A program made the position numbers and the translations under genes. From positions 62,001-126,000 of the forward strand of contig NZ_JAATEO010000011.1 of assembly GCF_012034245.1 (NCBI RefSeq): a stretch of 64,000 nt of DNA, in the 5' to 3' direction. The first letter of the stretch is position 1; the number at the start of each line of letters is the position of its first letter. Under the pieces are notes generated by a model. That model made no database searches, was not told the origin of the DNA, and was given only the letters and a program-made list of their open reading frames with translations. Origin of the DNA: Micromonospora thermarum (lineage in GTDB: Bacteria; Actinomycetota; Actinomycetes; Mycobacteriales; Micromonosporaceae). Positions 48,799-58,865 of this stretch are shown here, piece by piece.

Positions 48799-49815
48799 AT
48801 GGACCCCCGCATCGTCGCGCGCCTGCGCTGCCCCGTCTGCGGAGAGCCGCTGGCCGAGGTCACCGCCGGCACGGCCCACGCGCTGCGCTGCCCGCGCCGG
48901 CACAGCTTCGACGTGGCCCGCCAGGGATACGTGAACCTGCTCGCCGGCCGCGCCCCGCACGCCGGGGACACCGCCGAGATGGTGGCGGCCCGGGCCGACT
49001 TCCTCGCCGCCGGCCATTACGACCTCATCTCAGCCGCCCTGACCGACGCCGCCACCGAGGCCGTCGCCCGCCACCGTGCCGCCCACCCGGACGCCCTTTG
49101 CTCTGTTTCAACCCACGCACCAGAAACCGCGCCGGACCGTTGCGTGGAGGTGAGCAGAGCAAAGGGGCCGGACGAGGCATCCGGGCCGGCGCGACCGCCC
49201 GAGCCGGGAGAAGTGCCCTCGACGGTGCCCGACCCCGGCGCGTACCCCCTGGTGGTCGACGCCGGTGGCGGGACCGGCCGGCACCTCGCGGCGGTGCTGG
49301 CGGCGCTGCCGGACGCCGTCGGCCTCGCGCTGGATGTGTCGAAGCCGGCGCTGCGCCGCGCCGCGCGCGCCCACGAACGGGCGGCGGCGGCCCTGGCCGA
49401 CACCTGGCAACGGCTGCCGCTGGCCGACGCGTCCACCGCAGTGCTGCTGAACGTGTTCGCGCCGCGCAACGGCGCCGAGTTCCACCGGGTCCTCGACCCG
49501 GCCGGCGCACTTCTGGTGGTCACCCCGGCCGTCGACCACCTCGCCGAGCTGGTCGACACGCTCGACCTGCTCCGCGTGGACCCGGCGAAGGCGGAACGGG
49601 TCGCCGACAGCCTCGGCGGGCACTTCGTCGAGGAGTCCGGCACCGCGCACCGGGCCCGGTTGACGCTGACCCGCACCGAGGTGGCCACGCTGGTCGGCAT
49701 GGGCCCGAGCGCCTGGCACACCGACCCGGCCGGGCTCGCCGCCCGCATCACCGCCCTGCCCGAGCCGGTCCCGGTGACCGTGTCCGTGCGGCTCGGGGTG
49801 TACCGGCCGCGCTGA
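48799..49815 (+). CDS. RlmA-type 23S rRNA (guanine-N1) methyltransferase
   Basis: 338 residues from ATG 48799. N-terminal zinc motif 'RCPVCGEPL...RCPRRHSFD', 'QGYVNLL', SAM motif 'VVDAGGGTGRHLAAVL' and 'NVFAPRNGAEF-HRVL' match RlmA(I)/RlmA(II), which methylate G745 or G748; the latter confers tylosin resistance in TlrB. Which position applies cannot be told. About 45 residues (about 95-145) between zinc and SAM domains are extra and include a 73-bp palindromic DNA element inserted in frame. Confidence 0.85.
   Translation: MDPRIVARLRCPVCGEPLAEVTAGTAHALRCPRRHSFDVARQGYVNLLAGRAPHAGDTAEMVAARADFLAAGHYDLISAALTDAATEAVARHRAAHPDALCSVSTHAPETAPDRCVEVSRAKGPDEASGPARPPEPGEVPSTVPDPGAYPLVVDAGGGTGRHLAAVLAALPDAVGLALDVSKPALRRAARAHERAAAALADTWQRLPLADASTAVLLNVFAPRNGAEFHRVLDPAGALLVVTPAVDHLAELVDTLDLLRVDPAKAERVADSLGGHFVEESGTAHRARLTLTRTEVATLVGMGPSAWHTDPAGLAARITALPEPVPVTVSVRLGVYRPR
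49094..49166. repeat. 73-bp palindromic element inserted within rlmA
   Basis: Perfect 12-bp terminal inverted repeats (CCCTTTGCTCTG at 49094, CAGAGCAAAGGG ending 49166), then an internal mismatch loop and a second 7-bp pair (CCACGCA 49113-49119 / TGCGTGG 49141-49147). It encodes a Cys/Ser-containing peptide unlike RlmA and interrupts no frame. Likely a MITE/REP-like dispersed element. Confidence 0.7.
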
Positions 49816-49821
49816 GCCGGC

Positions 49822-50502
49822 TCAGGTGGAGAGGTCCACCTCTTCCCAGCCCGGGGGCTCGTCGTGGTACGGCCCCCGCAGGATCACCGCCCACTCCAGC
49901 GCCCACCGACGCTGCCCGATCGCGTTCGCGTCGACCAACCCGGGCGGCACGCGACCGGCCCGCTCCACCTCCAGGTACGCCCAGTCCAGGCAGTAGTGGA
50001 GGTCGAGCAGGGCCGCCGCGTCCGCGGGATGCTGCGGCGCGGCGAGGACCCGGGACCGCCAGCGCCCGAACGTCTCCCCGGCGGCGATGTTCGGCATCCG
50101 CTCCACCAGCCGCTCGTCCACCGGCAGCGTGGGGTCGAGCTGCTTGGTCAGGCCGAGCACCCAGGCCAGCGCGAACAGCGCGTCGTGGTGCAGCACGAAC
50201 GAGCGGTGGTCACCCTTGCCCCCGGTGACGAACTGCCACTCCGGCGGCGTGACCGTCTCCATCAGGTGCGAGGTGAGCAGCCAGCTCATCGCCGCCTGCG
50301 GCGGCATGCCGAAGCAGCGGGCCAGGATGAGGTGCAGCACCGCGATCCGCGCCTCGATCTCGGCGGTCGGGCGCAGCTCGATCTCGTCCCCGGGCTCCCA
50401 CACGAGGGGGAACTGCACCGGCGGCAGCGGCAGGCCCAGCCGGGCCAGCTCGTCCAGGCTCGCCTCACGTACCGCGCGGGGATCGGGGGCAGGTACGGCC
50501 AC
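49822..50502 (-). CDS. DUF4272 protein
   Basis: 226 residues. 'EIEARIAVLHLILARCFGMPPQAAMSWL' and 'LHHDALFALAWVLGLTKQLDPTLPVDERL' zone plus 'DLHYCLDWAYLE' match DUF4272. It is probably cytosolic and of unknown function. About 100 bases after deoA on the same strand, so it may be the last gene of the nucleoside operon. Confidence 0.72.
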   Translation of the reverse strand: MAVPAPDPRAVREASLDELARLGLPLPPVQFPLVWEPGDEIELRPTAEIEARIAVLHLILARCFGMPPQAAMSWLLTSHLMETVTPPEWQFVTGGKGDHRSFVLHHDALFALAWVLGLTKQLDPTLPVDERLVERMPNIAAGETFGRWRSRVLAAPQHPADAAALLDLHYCLDWAYLEVERAGRVPPGLVDANAIGQRRWALEWAVILRGPYHDEPPGWEEVDLST

Positions 50503-50604
50503 GACGGATCATCCTCGTCTGTTCGTGCCGGCTCGGCGCCGGGTCGTCCCCCCTGGCCAGGGAGGATAGCCCCACCGTCCCGAGCATCGGAACGGCGGGG
50601 GCGA

Positions 50605-51885
<1,281 letters not shown>

Positions 51886-51960
51886 CAGATAGATCTTTCC
51901 TCGTCTGCTGGCGTTACCGACCCGCCATCCTCGACCTGGGCGGGGCGAGGCCCCTCAAGC

Positions 51961-52665
51961 TCAGCCACCCCAGCGGATCGGGATCTCCATCGGCGGCTCC
52001 CCCTCGCCCGCCCAGAAGACCGTGCCGGACGCGTCCACCACGACGACGCGGGGCGTCCGCGCCAGCCCCCAGGTGATCGCCTCGGCCGGGTCGTCCCAGC
52101 TCGGGCCCTCCTCCAGCACACCGGTCTCGGCGCCCTCGGTGTCCCCGGCCGACCGCTCCCAGTACGCCGTCCACACCTGCTGACCGGCGGACAGGTCGGG
52201 ATGCACGAACACCGTGCCGCGCCCGCGCCAGGCGGCCAGCCGTTCCGGCACCACCGGCAACGGGGTCTCCCCGGTCACCGCCTCCAGGTCCTCCACGCCG
52301 AAGGCGTGCGGCAGCAGCTCGGCCATCCGCAGCGGGCCGCCCTTCGCCTCGATGAGGCACTCCGGGCCGCCCTGCTCCCAGAGCAGCTGCCGGCAGCGCC
52401 CGCAGGGCATCAGCGGCTCACCGGTCGCGTCCACGCAGGACAGCGCCACGATCCGGCCCCCGCCGGTGGCGTGCAGCGAGGAGACCACGCCGCACTCGGC
52501 GCAGAGCACCACGCCGTACGCGGCGTTCTCCACGTTGCAGCCGACCACGACGCGGCCGTCGTCGACCAGGGCGGCCGCCCCCACCGGGAACTTCGAGTAC
52601 GGCACGTACGCGTGCCGCATCACCTCGGTCGCGGCGGCGCGCAGCCGCCCCCAGTCGATCTCCAT
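51961..52665 (-). CDS. cdd: Cytidine deaminase with extra C-terminal domain
   Basis: 234 residues. Residues 1-130 are a homotetramer-type cytidine deaminase: substrate block 'CNVENAAYGVVLCAECG' with catalytic Glu and Cys ligand, then 'PCGRCRQLL'. The usual length is about 130, so about 100 residues are additional: 'VFVHPDLSAGQQVWTAYWE' and 'GPSWDDPAEAITWGLARTP'. This extension is not the inactive repeat of E. coli Cdd and resembles a standalone actinobacterial domain. It ends 75 bases before deoA and starts 14 bases after the permease gene. Confidence 0.9.
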   Translation of the reverse strand: MEIDWGRLRAAATEVMRHAYVPYSKFPVGAAALVDDGRVVVGCNVENAAYGVVLCAECGVVSSLHATGGGRIVALSCVDATGEPLMPCGRCRQLLWEQGGPECLIEAKGGPLRMAELLPHAFGVEDLEAVTGETPLPVVPERLAAWRGRGTVFVHPDLSAGQQVWTAYWERSAGDTEGAETGVLEEGPSWDDPAEAITWGLARTPRVVVVDASGTVFWAGEGEPPMEIPIRWGG

Positions 52666-52679
52666 GCGGTGTTCCCCCG

Positions 52680-53960
52680 TCAGCCCTTGATGTACGGCTT
52701 GCCGTCGGCGGCCGGCGCCCGGACCTTGCCGACCAGGCCGGCGACCGCCAGGATCGTCGCCAGGTACGGCAGCATGGCCAGGAACTGGCTCGGGATGGTG
52801 CTGTTGATCGCGCCCAGGTACGTGGCGAGCTGGTCGGCGAAGCCGAAGAACAGCGCCGCGAGCAGCGCGCCGGTGGGGCTCCACCGTCCGAAGATCAGCG
52901 CCGCCAGGGCGATGAAGCCCTTGCCACCGATCATGTTCTTGGTGAACGAGAAGAGCGCCAGCGTGTACGACGCGCCGCCGATGCCGGCGACCACGCCGGC
53001 CAGCAGCACGTTGCGGTAGCGCAGCCGCAGCACCTTGACGCCCAGCGTGTCGGCGGCCGTCGGGTGCTCGCCGACCGAGCGGGTCCGCAGACCCCACCGG
53101 GTGCGGAACAGCGCGATGTGGATCACCAGGACCAGCAGCAGGCCGAGGTAGAGGAAGATGTTGCCGCGGAACAGCGCCGGCCCGATCAGCGGGATGTCCG
53201 ACAGCAGCGGGATCTCCCAGCTGCTGAATCGCGGCGCGCTGTTGTACCGCTCCGCGTCGGTCTGCATCAGCCGCTCGTAGAGGAAGCCGGTGACGCCGAC
53301 CGCGAGCAGGTTCAGCACGATGCCCATGACCACCTGGTCCACCAGGTAGCGGATCGCGAAGACGGCGAGCAGCAGCGAGATGAACGCGCCGCCGATGGCC
53401 GCGGCCACCAGGCCGACCCAGACGTTGCCGGTGATGCTGCCGAAGAGGGCACCGCTGAAGGCGCCCATCAGCAACTGGCCCTCGATGGCCACGTTGACCA
53501 CGCCGGACCGCTCGCAGAGCACGCCGGCCAGCGCGCCGAAGATCAGCGGCAGGGCCAGGATGAACGTGCCCCGTACGACGTTGACCAGCGGCATGAAGTT
53601 CTGCCCGGCCGGGGCGGCGGAGACCTGCCAGCACAGGAAGCTCAGCACGAACCCGACCAGGCCGGCGGTGAGCACCAGCGTGAACCAGCGCTTCGGCAGC
53701 CCGGCGAGCATCGCCACACCGGCGGCGAGCGCGACCACCCCGAACAGGATCGCGCCGAGGGTGCCGTTGACCGCCAGGGCGGCGCCGGCCGCGTCCTCGC
53801 TGAGTGTGAACCGCGCCTGCTGGTCGGTGGCGAGCGCCCCGAAGAGCACCGCCGCCAGCAGGCCGAGCGCGGTCAGCACCAGGCCGACCTTGCGGGTACG
53901 CGTCCAGAACCCCTCGTCGACCGGGGCGACCGCGACGTTATCGACAGCCATGGTGGACAC
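52680..53960 (-). CDS. Nucleoside ABC transporter permease (BMP-type, second subunit)
   Basis: 426 residues, about nine to ten TM helices. 'GVLCERSGVVNVAIEGQLLMGAF' is the signature of YufQ/NupC-type permeases in Bmp-linked ABC importers; 'GENTxA'-like 'GEHPTAADTLG' also fits. GTG 53960 is three bases after the previous stop. It would form the channel with the neighbouring permease. Confidence 0.88.
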   Translation of the reverse strand: MSTMAVDNVAVAPVDEGFWTRTRKVGLVLTALGLLAAVLFGALATDQQARFTLSEDAAGAALAVNGTLGAILFGVVALAAGVAMLAGLPKRWFTLVLTAGLVGFVLSFLCWQVSAAPAGQNFMPLVNVVRGTFILALPLIFGALAGVLCERSGVVNVAIEGQLLMGAFSGALFGSITGNVWVGLVAAAIGGAFISLLLAVFAIRYLVDQVVMGIVLNLLAVGVTGFLYERLMQTDAERYNSAPRFSSWEIPLLSDIPLIGPALFRGNIFLYLGLLLVLVIHIALFRTRWGLRTRSVGEHPTAADTLGVKVLRLRYRNVLLAGVVAGIGGASYTLALFSFTKNMIGGKGFIALAALIFGRWSPTGALLAALFFGFADQLATYLGAINSTIPSQFLAMLPYLATILAVAGLVGKVRAPAADGKPYIKG

Positions 53961-53963
53961 GCG

Positions 53964-55289
53964 TCACCAGCCCTTCGCGAGGCTCGTCTGGAGCCGGGCG
54001 GCCCGCGCGGCCCGGAGCTGGAAGATCGCCTTCACCAGGGCCGGCGCGGCGATGAAGATGACGATCAGCGCCTGGAGCACGGTGACCAGCTCCAGCGAGA
54101 TCCCGGAGTACGACTGCATCCGGTTGCCGCCGGCCTGGAGCGCGCCGAAGAGCAGCGCCGCCAGCGCCACGCCCCACGGCTTCACCCGCCCGAGCAGCGC
54201 CACCAGGATGCCGTCGAAGCCGATCTGCGCGACCACCAGCGGGGTCAGCGCGGCGGCGGTGGTGCCGAGCACCATCTGCGAACCGCCAAGGCCGGCCAGG
54301 ACCCCGGCGAAGACCATGATCAGGATGTACGTCCGGGTCACGCTGATACCGGCGGTGCGGGCCGCGTCCGGGTTGGCGCCCACCGCGCGCAGCTCGAAGC
54401 CGAGCGTGGAGCGGTTGAGCAGCCAGGCGACCGCCCAGGTGGCCAGCACGGCGAGGATGATGCCGGCGTGCACGCGCAGGTTGTCGCCGAGCAGGCGGGG
54501 CAGCTGCGCGGACGCGTCGACCGGCTTGCTGATCGCGTCGGTCCGGTTCGGGTCCTGGATGCCGTTCTGCACGATGATCCAGGTCAGGAAGTACGTCGCG
54601 ATGTAGTTGAGCATGATCGTGTTGATCACCTCGTGGGCGCCGGTACGCGCCTTGAGGATGCCGGGGATGAAGCCCCAGATCGCCCCGCCGAGCGCGCCGG
54701 CGAGCACCGCGACGAGCAGGTGCAGCCCCGGCGGCAGCGGCAGCAGGAAGCCGGCCAGCGCGGCCAGGATGACACCCATCGTGGCCTGGCCCTGGGCGCC
54801 GATGTTGAACAGGCCGCCCCGGAAGGCGAGCGCCACGGACAGGCCGGTGAACACCAGCGGCGCGGTGTAGGTCAGCGTCTCCGAGATGGGGCTCAGCGCC
54901 GCCGTGAAGCCGACCGCGTCCGGGTCGAAGACCGCGCCCTTGAACAGGTTCCCGTACGCCTCGCTGACCAGCGTCCAGCTGGAGTTGATCGCGTCCGACG
55001 GACGGGCGGTGATGTAGCTGTAGGTGGCGAGAACCTCCGGGTCGGAGACGATCATCAGGATCGCGCCCACGACCATCGCCAGCACCAGCGACAGCACCGT
55101 CACCGTGAAGGTGTTGGCGGCCCAGAGGTTGTCCAGGAAGAGTCGCCCGAGCGACGGGCGGCCCTCGGGCGTCGGCTGCTTCGGGGTCGTCGCCGTCTCG
55201 GCCCGCTCGGCGTTGCCGAGCGCGTTCTGCGCCGCCTGCGCCTCGGTCGCCGGCTCCTTGTCCGGAGAACCAGGGTTCGGGTTGGTCAT
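53964..55289 (-). CDS. Nucleoside ABC transporter permease (first subunit)
   Basis: 441 residues with a charged cytosolic N-terminus of about 50 residues, then about nine TM helices. '[23 protein letters not shown]' and '[15 protein letters not shown]' are typical of YufP/NupB-type subunits. Its ATG overlaps the ATPase stop by four bases. Together with the next permease and BmpA-like lipoprotein it should import nucleosides. Confidence 0.9.
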   Translation of the reverse strand: MTNPNPGSPDKEPATEAQAAQNALGNAERAETATTPKQPTPEGRPSLGRLFLDNLWAANTFTVTVLSLVLAMVVGAILMIVSDPEVLATYSYITARPSDAINSSWTLVSEAYGNLFKGAVFDPDAVGFTAALSPISETLTYTAPLVFTGLSVALAFRGGLFNIGAQGQATMGVILAALAGFLLPLPPGLHLLVAVLAGALGGAIWGFIPGILKARTGAHEVINTIMLNYIATYFLTWIIVQNGIQDPNRTDAISKPVDASAQLPRLLGDNLRVHAGIILAVLATWAVAWLLNRSTLGFELRAVGANPDAARTAGISVTRTYILIMVFAGVLAGLGGSQMVLGTTAAALTPLVVAQIGFDGILVALLGRVKPWGVALAALLFGALQAGGNRMQSYSGISLELVTVLQALIVIFIAAPALVKAIFQLRAARAARLQTSLAKGW

Positions 55290-56863
55290 GCCTTGTCCTC
55301 GCTGTCGGTCCCGGCCGGGCCGGTGGCCGGTGCGCCGTCAGAGCCGGTCGACGCGCTCTCGGGGGTGATGCCGGCCATCAGCAGGCCGATCTCCTCGCGC
55401 GGGGTGTCCGGGCCGACGATGCCGATGATGCGGCCGCGGTACATGACCGCGATCCGGTCGGCCAGCCCGATCACCTCGTCGAGTTCGCTGGAGACCACCA
55501 GGACGGCGGTCCCGATGTCCCGCTCCCGGATGACCCGGCTGTGGATGAACTCGATGGAGCCGACGTCGACGCCGCGCGTGGGCTGGGCGGCGATGAAGAG
55601 CTTCAGCGGCCGGGACAGCTCCCGGGCCACGATCACCTTCTGCTGGTTGCCGCCGGACAGGGTGCCCACCGGCGCCTCGGCCGACGAGGTGCGGACGTCG
55701 AACTGGGCGATCCGCTCCTTCGCCGACTTCGTGATCTGGTCCGGCTTCAGCGCGAGCCCCTTGCCGAACGGCGGCCGGTCGTAGATGTCCAGCACCAGGT
55801 TCTCGGCGACGCTGAACTCCTTGACCAGCCCGTCGACGCTGCGGTCCTCGGGGACGTAGCCGACGCCCGCCCGGAGGACCTTCTTGGTCGACCAGCCGTC
55901 GACCCGCTCGCCGTCGAGGCTCACCGAGCCGGCGAGCACCGGGCGCAGGCCCATGATCGCCTCGATCAGCTCGGTCTGGCCGTTGCCCTGCACGCCGGCG
56001 ACGCCGAGCACCTCACCGGCGTGCACGGTCAGGTCGACGCCGTCGACCGCGCGGATCTGCCGGTCGTCGTCGACGACCAGGCCGGCGACCTCCAGGACCG
56101 GCTTGCCCGGGGTGGCGGGCTTCTTCTCCACGGTGAGGCGGACGCTGCGGCCGACCATCAGGGCGGCCAGCTCGTCGCGGCTCGCCTCGGGGGACGCGGT
56201 GCCGACGGTCTTCCCGCGCCGGATCACGGTGATCCGGTCGGCGATGGCCTTGACCTCGCCGAGCTTGTGGGTGATGAAGACGATCGACTTGCCCGCGGCC
56301 TTGAGCGACCGCATGACGGTGAGCAGTTCCTCGGTCTCCTGCGGGGTGAGCACCGCGGTCGGCTCGTCCAGGATCAGCAGGTCGACGTCGCGGGTGAGCG
56401 CCTTGACGATCTCGACCCGCTGCTGGATGCCGACCGGCAGGTCCTCGACGATCGCGTCCGGGTCGACGCGGAGGTTGTAGCGGGCGGAGACCTCGGCGAC
56501 CTCGCGCCGGGCACGCCGGCGGTCCAGGAAGCCGGCGATGCCGCCGCGGACCTGCTCGGCGCCGAGCATGATGTTCTCCGCGACGGTGAAGACGGGCACC
56601 AGCATGAAGTGCTGGTGCACCATGCCGATGCCGGCCGCGATCGCGTCGGACGGGCCCCGCAGCTTCAACGGCTTGCCGTCGACCAGGATGTCGCCCTCGT
56701 CGGGCTGGTACAGCCCGTACAGCACGTTCATCAGGGTCGACTTGCCGGCACCGTTCTCGCCGAGCAGGGCGTGGATCTCTCCAGGCTCCACCGTCAGGTC
56801 GATGTGGTCGTTGGCGACCAGGTCACCGAACCGCTTGGTGATGCCGCGCAGTTCGAGTCTCAG
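55286..56863 (-). CDS. Nucleoside ABC transporter ATPase, two NBDs, probable CTG start
   Basis: 525 residues with tandem NBDs. First: '[20 protein letters not shown]', Walker B '[15 protein letters not shown]'. Second: '[19 protein letters not shown]' (Walker A degenerate), signature '[16 protein letters not shown]' and '[13 protein letters not shown]', the layout of RbsA/YufO ATPases. The only strong SD, AGGAGG at 56869-56874, is five bases before a CTG (56861-56863) that would give [13 protein letters not shown]; the open frame reaches a GTG at 56917 without SD. Confidence 0.88.
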   Translation of the reverse strand: MRLELRGITKRFGDLVANDHIDLTVEPGEIHALLGENGAGKSTLMNVLYGLYQPDEGDILVDGKPLKLRGPSDAIAAGIGMVHQHFMLVPVFTVAENIMLGAEQVRGGIAGFLDRRRARREVAEVSARYNLRVDPDAIVEDLPVGIQQRVEIVKALTRDVDLLILDEPTAVLTPQETEELLTVMRSLKAAGKSIVFITHKLGEVKAIADRITVIRRGKTVGTASPEASRDELAALMVGRSVRLTVEKKPATPGKPVLEVAGLVVDDDRQIRAVDGVDLTVHAGEVLGVAGVQGNGQTELIEAIMGLRPVLAGSVSLDGERVDGWSTKKVLRAGVGYVPEDRSVDGLVKEFSVAENLVLDIYDRPPFGKGLALKPDQITKSAKERIAQFDVRTSSAEAPVGTLSGGNQQKVIVARELSRPLKLFIAAQPTRGVDVGSIEFIHSRVIRERDIGTAVLVVSSELDEVIGLADRIAVMYRGRIIGIVGPDTPREEIGLLMAGITPESASTGSDGAPATGPAGTDSEDKA

Positions 56864-56940
56864 CGCAACCTCCTGGAGTGCGAAGCGATGGTGCAGCGTA
56901 GCTGCCGGGCCGCCCACCGGGGCTCGGGCGGGATGGGAAC

Positions 56941-56993
56941 CGATCGGCCGCCCCGGCGCCGGGGACTGGTCCCCGTGCCGGAGCGGCCGATCG
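56941..56993 (-). terminator. Attenuating hairpin between bmp and ATPase genes
   Basis: CGATCGGCCGC / GCGGCCGATCG outer stem with CCGGC/GCCGG and GGGGA/TCCCC inner pairs. It would end most transcripts after the binding-protein gene. Confidence 0.6.
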
Positions 56994-57055
56994 TCGTGCT
57001 TGCCGCTCGCCGGCCACCTGCGGTGATCATCCCACCGCCGGCGGCCGGCGACGCG

Positions 57056-58138
57056 TCACTTCGGCTGGGCCTTCGACTCGACCTTGACGGTGCCGGCGGC
57101 GATGTCCGCCTTCAGCTTGTCGATCTCGGCCTTGAGGTCGGCCGGGATCTTGCTGTCGAAGTCGTGGTACGGGGCGAGCGAGACGCCGTTGTTGGCCAGC
57201 GTGCCCAGGAAGCCCGGGTTCGCCTCGAGCTTCTCGCCGCCGGCGGCCTTGAGCACGGCCTCCTTGACGGCGTCCGGGATGTTCTTCACCACGGTGGTGA
57301 TGATCGCCGGGCAGTCCGGGGTGCTCTCGCAGCCGTCGACGTCCACCCAGATGGTGTTGTACTTGCCGCCCGAGGCCTTCGCGGCGCCGGTGGTGCCGAG
57401 GCCGGCGCCGCCGGCGACCGGCATGACGATGTCGGCGCCCTGCGCGACCAGCGCGTCGCTGACCTTCTTGCCCTCGTCCTGCTTGACGAAGTCGTTGGTG
57501 AAGGAGCCCTTCTGGGTCGCCTTGTCCCAACCGAGGACGCGGACGTTCTTGTTCTTGGTCTTGTTGAAGTGCGCGACGCCGTCGGCGTAACCGTCCATGA
57601 AGATGGTCACCGGCGGGATCGGCAGGCCGCCGTAGGTGCCCACCGCGCCGGACTTGGTCAGGCCGGCGGCGAGGTAGCCGGCGAGGAAGCCGGCCTGGGC
57701 GGTGTCGAACTGCATCGGGTAGACGTTGCTCTCCGGCAGCTTCGCGTCGACGATGCCGAACTGCTGGTTCGGGTTCGCCTTGGCGATCTTGGAGGTGGCG
57801 TCACCCATCAGGCCACCGACGGCCAGGATGAAGTCGCACTTCTGGTTGACGTACTGGGTCAGGTTGACCTCGTAGTCCGCCTCGGCCTTCGACGCGACGT
57901 ACTTGATGTCGATGTTGTCGTTCTCGGCCTTGGCCGCCTCCAGGCCCGCCCAGGCCGAGGTGTTGAACGACTTGTCGTCGATGCCGCCGACGTCGGTCAC
58001 CATGCAGGCGCTGTACTTCTTGTCGCCGTTACCGGCGCCGTTGTTCTCCTCAGGAGCCTCACCACACGCGGCGGCGGCCAGCACGAGGCCACCCACCGCG
58101 AAGACCGAGGCGATCCGCATCCCACGCACCGAGCGCAA
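57056..58138 (-). CDS. BMP family nucleoside-binding lipoprotein
   Basis: 360 residues from TTG 58138, which has GGAAGGAG five bases upstream; the upstream ATG 58153 lacks a site. Signal peptide with lipobox 'LAAAAC'. 'VTDVGGIDDKSFNTSAWAGL' and 'YPMQFDTAQAGFLAGYLAAG' are Bmp/Med family blocks. It should deliver nucleosides to the three ABC components downstream. A hairpin at 56941-56993 separates them, explaining higher expression of the binding protein. Confidence 0.9.
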   Translation of the reverse strand: MRSVRGMRIASVFAVGGLVLAAAACGEAPEENNGAGNGDKKYSACMVTDVGGIDDKSFNTSAWAGLEAAKAENDNIDIKYVASKAEADYEVNLTQYVNQKCDFILAVGGLMGDATSKIAKANPNQQFGIVDAKLPESNVYPMQFDTAQAGFLAGYLAAGLTKSGAVGTYGGLPIPPVTIFMDGYADGVAHFNKTKNKNVRVLGWDKATQKGSFTNDFVKQDEGKKVSDALVAQGADIVMPVAGGAGLGTTGAAKASGGKYNTIWVDVDGCESTPDCPAIITTVVKNIPDAVKEAVLKAAGGEKLEANPGFLGTLANNGVSLAPYHDFDSKIPADLKAEIDKLKADIAAGTVKVESKAQPK

Positions 58139-58397
58139 GACGTCTCCTTCCATTGCTCACCGCTGCTCGCGGTGGCAGCCCATTGTCAACCGGCCTGCGT
58201 TGTGCCGCCGGCGTCCCACGTTACGGACGCAGAGCGTACGCCCACGCCCCTCCACCGGCCGACAATCGTGCAGGACTGTTGAGCGCCTGTTACCCCTATG
58301 TAACCCGTGGGTGGGCCAGATCACTCTCAGTGCCGATAAGTGGGCGTTCGGGCGCACGAACGTCCGTTCTCCGGGTGGCTTCTCCCTCTGTCGGACG

Positions 58398-58739
58398 TTA
58401 CCGCCAGAAGACCGCCACCGCTGCGTTGACCAGGGTCAACCCGATGATCGCGAGGAAGTGGCCGCGGTTGACCACGTCCCGCTTACGGGAAAAGAAGACC
58501 ATGACAAAGATCAGCAGCGCGAGCACCAGTTTGGTAACAAGTTTCGCGGGTGCCGGCTCGTCCCCGTCGCGAAGCGGAGCGGCCAGGCCGACACCGGTCA
58601 GCAGCATGATCACCGCGCCCCAGAGCATGGGCTGGTTGATCCGGAGCCGGCCGGTCACGTACTGCACGATCGCACCGCCGAGAAGCAGGGCGAAGCCGAT
58701 GAGGTGGATGTACCGGAGGATGAGTCGAAGAGCTTCCAC
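58398..58739 (-). CDS. Small four-TM membrane protein
   Basis: 113 residues from GTG 58739 (GGGAGG eight bases upstream). Four hydrophobic segments: 'LIGFALLLGGAIVQYV', 'MLWGAVIMLLTGVGLA', 'LVTKLVLALLIFVMVFF', 'HFLAIIGLTLVNAAVAVF'. The basic stretch 'SRKRDVVNR' sits between TM3 and TM4. Not recognised; resembles small actinobacterial integral membrane proteins. About 260 bases upstream of bmp on the same strand reading away from it. Confidence 0.65.
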   Translation of the reverse strand: MEALRLILRYIHLIGFALLLGGAIVQYVTGRLRINQPMLWGAVIMLLTGVGLAAPLRDGDEPAPAKLVTKLVLALLIFVMVFFSRKRDVVNRGHFLAIIGLTLVNAAVAVFWR

Positions 58740-58814
58740 CTTCCCATCCTCCCGCATCAACGACATTTTGTAGTAGAGGGGTGAGCGGCCGGGCGCGTCG
58801 CCCGCCGCGACGAC

Positions 58815-58846
58815 GGCGGGCGGGCACCCTTCGGCACCCGCCCGCC
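58815..58846 (-). terminator. Terminator after the transport-like membrane gene
   Basis: GGCGGGCGGG / CCCGCCCGCC 10-bp stem with a 12-nt loop, 20 bases downstream of the stop at 58866. Confidence 0.5.
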
Positions 58847-58865
58847 CCGCCCGCGCGTCGACGCG

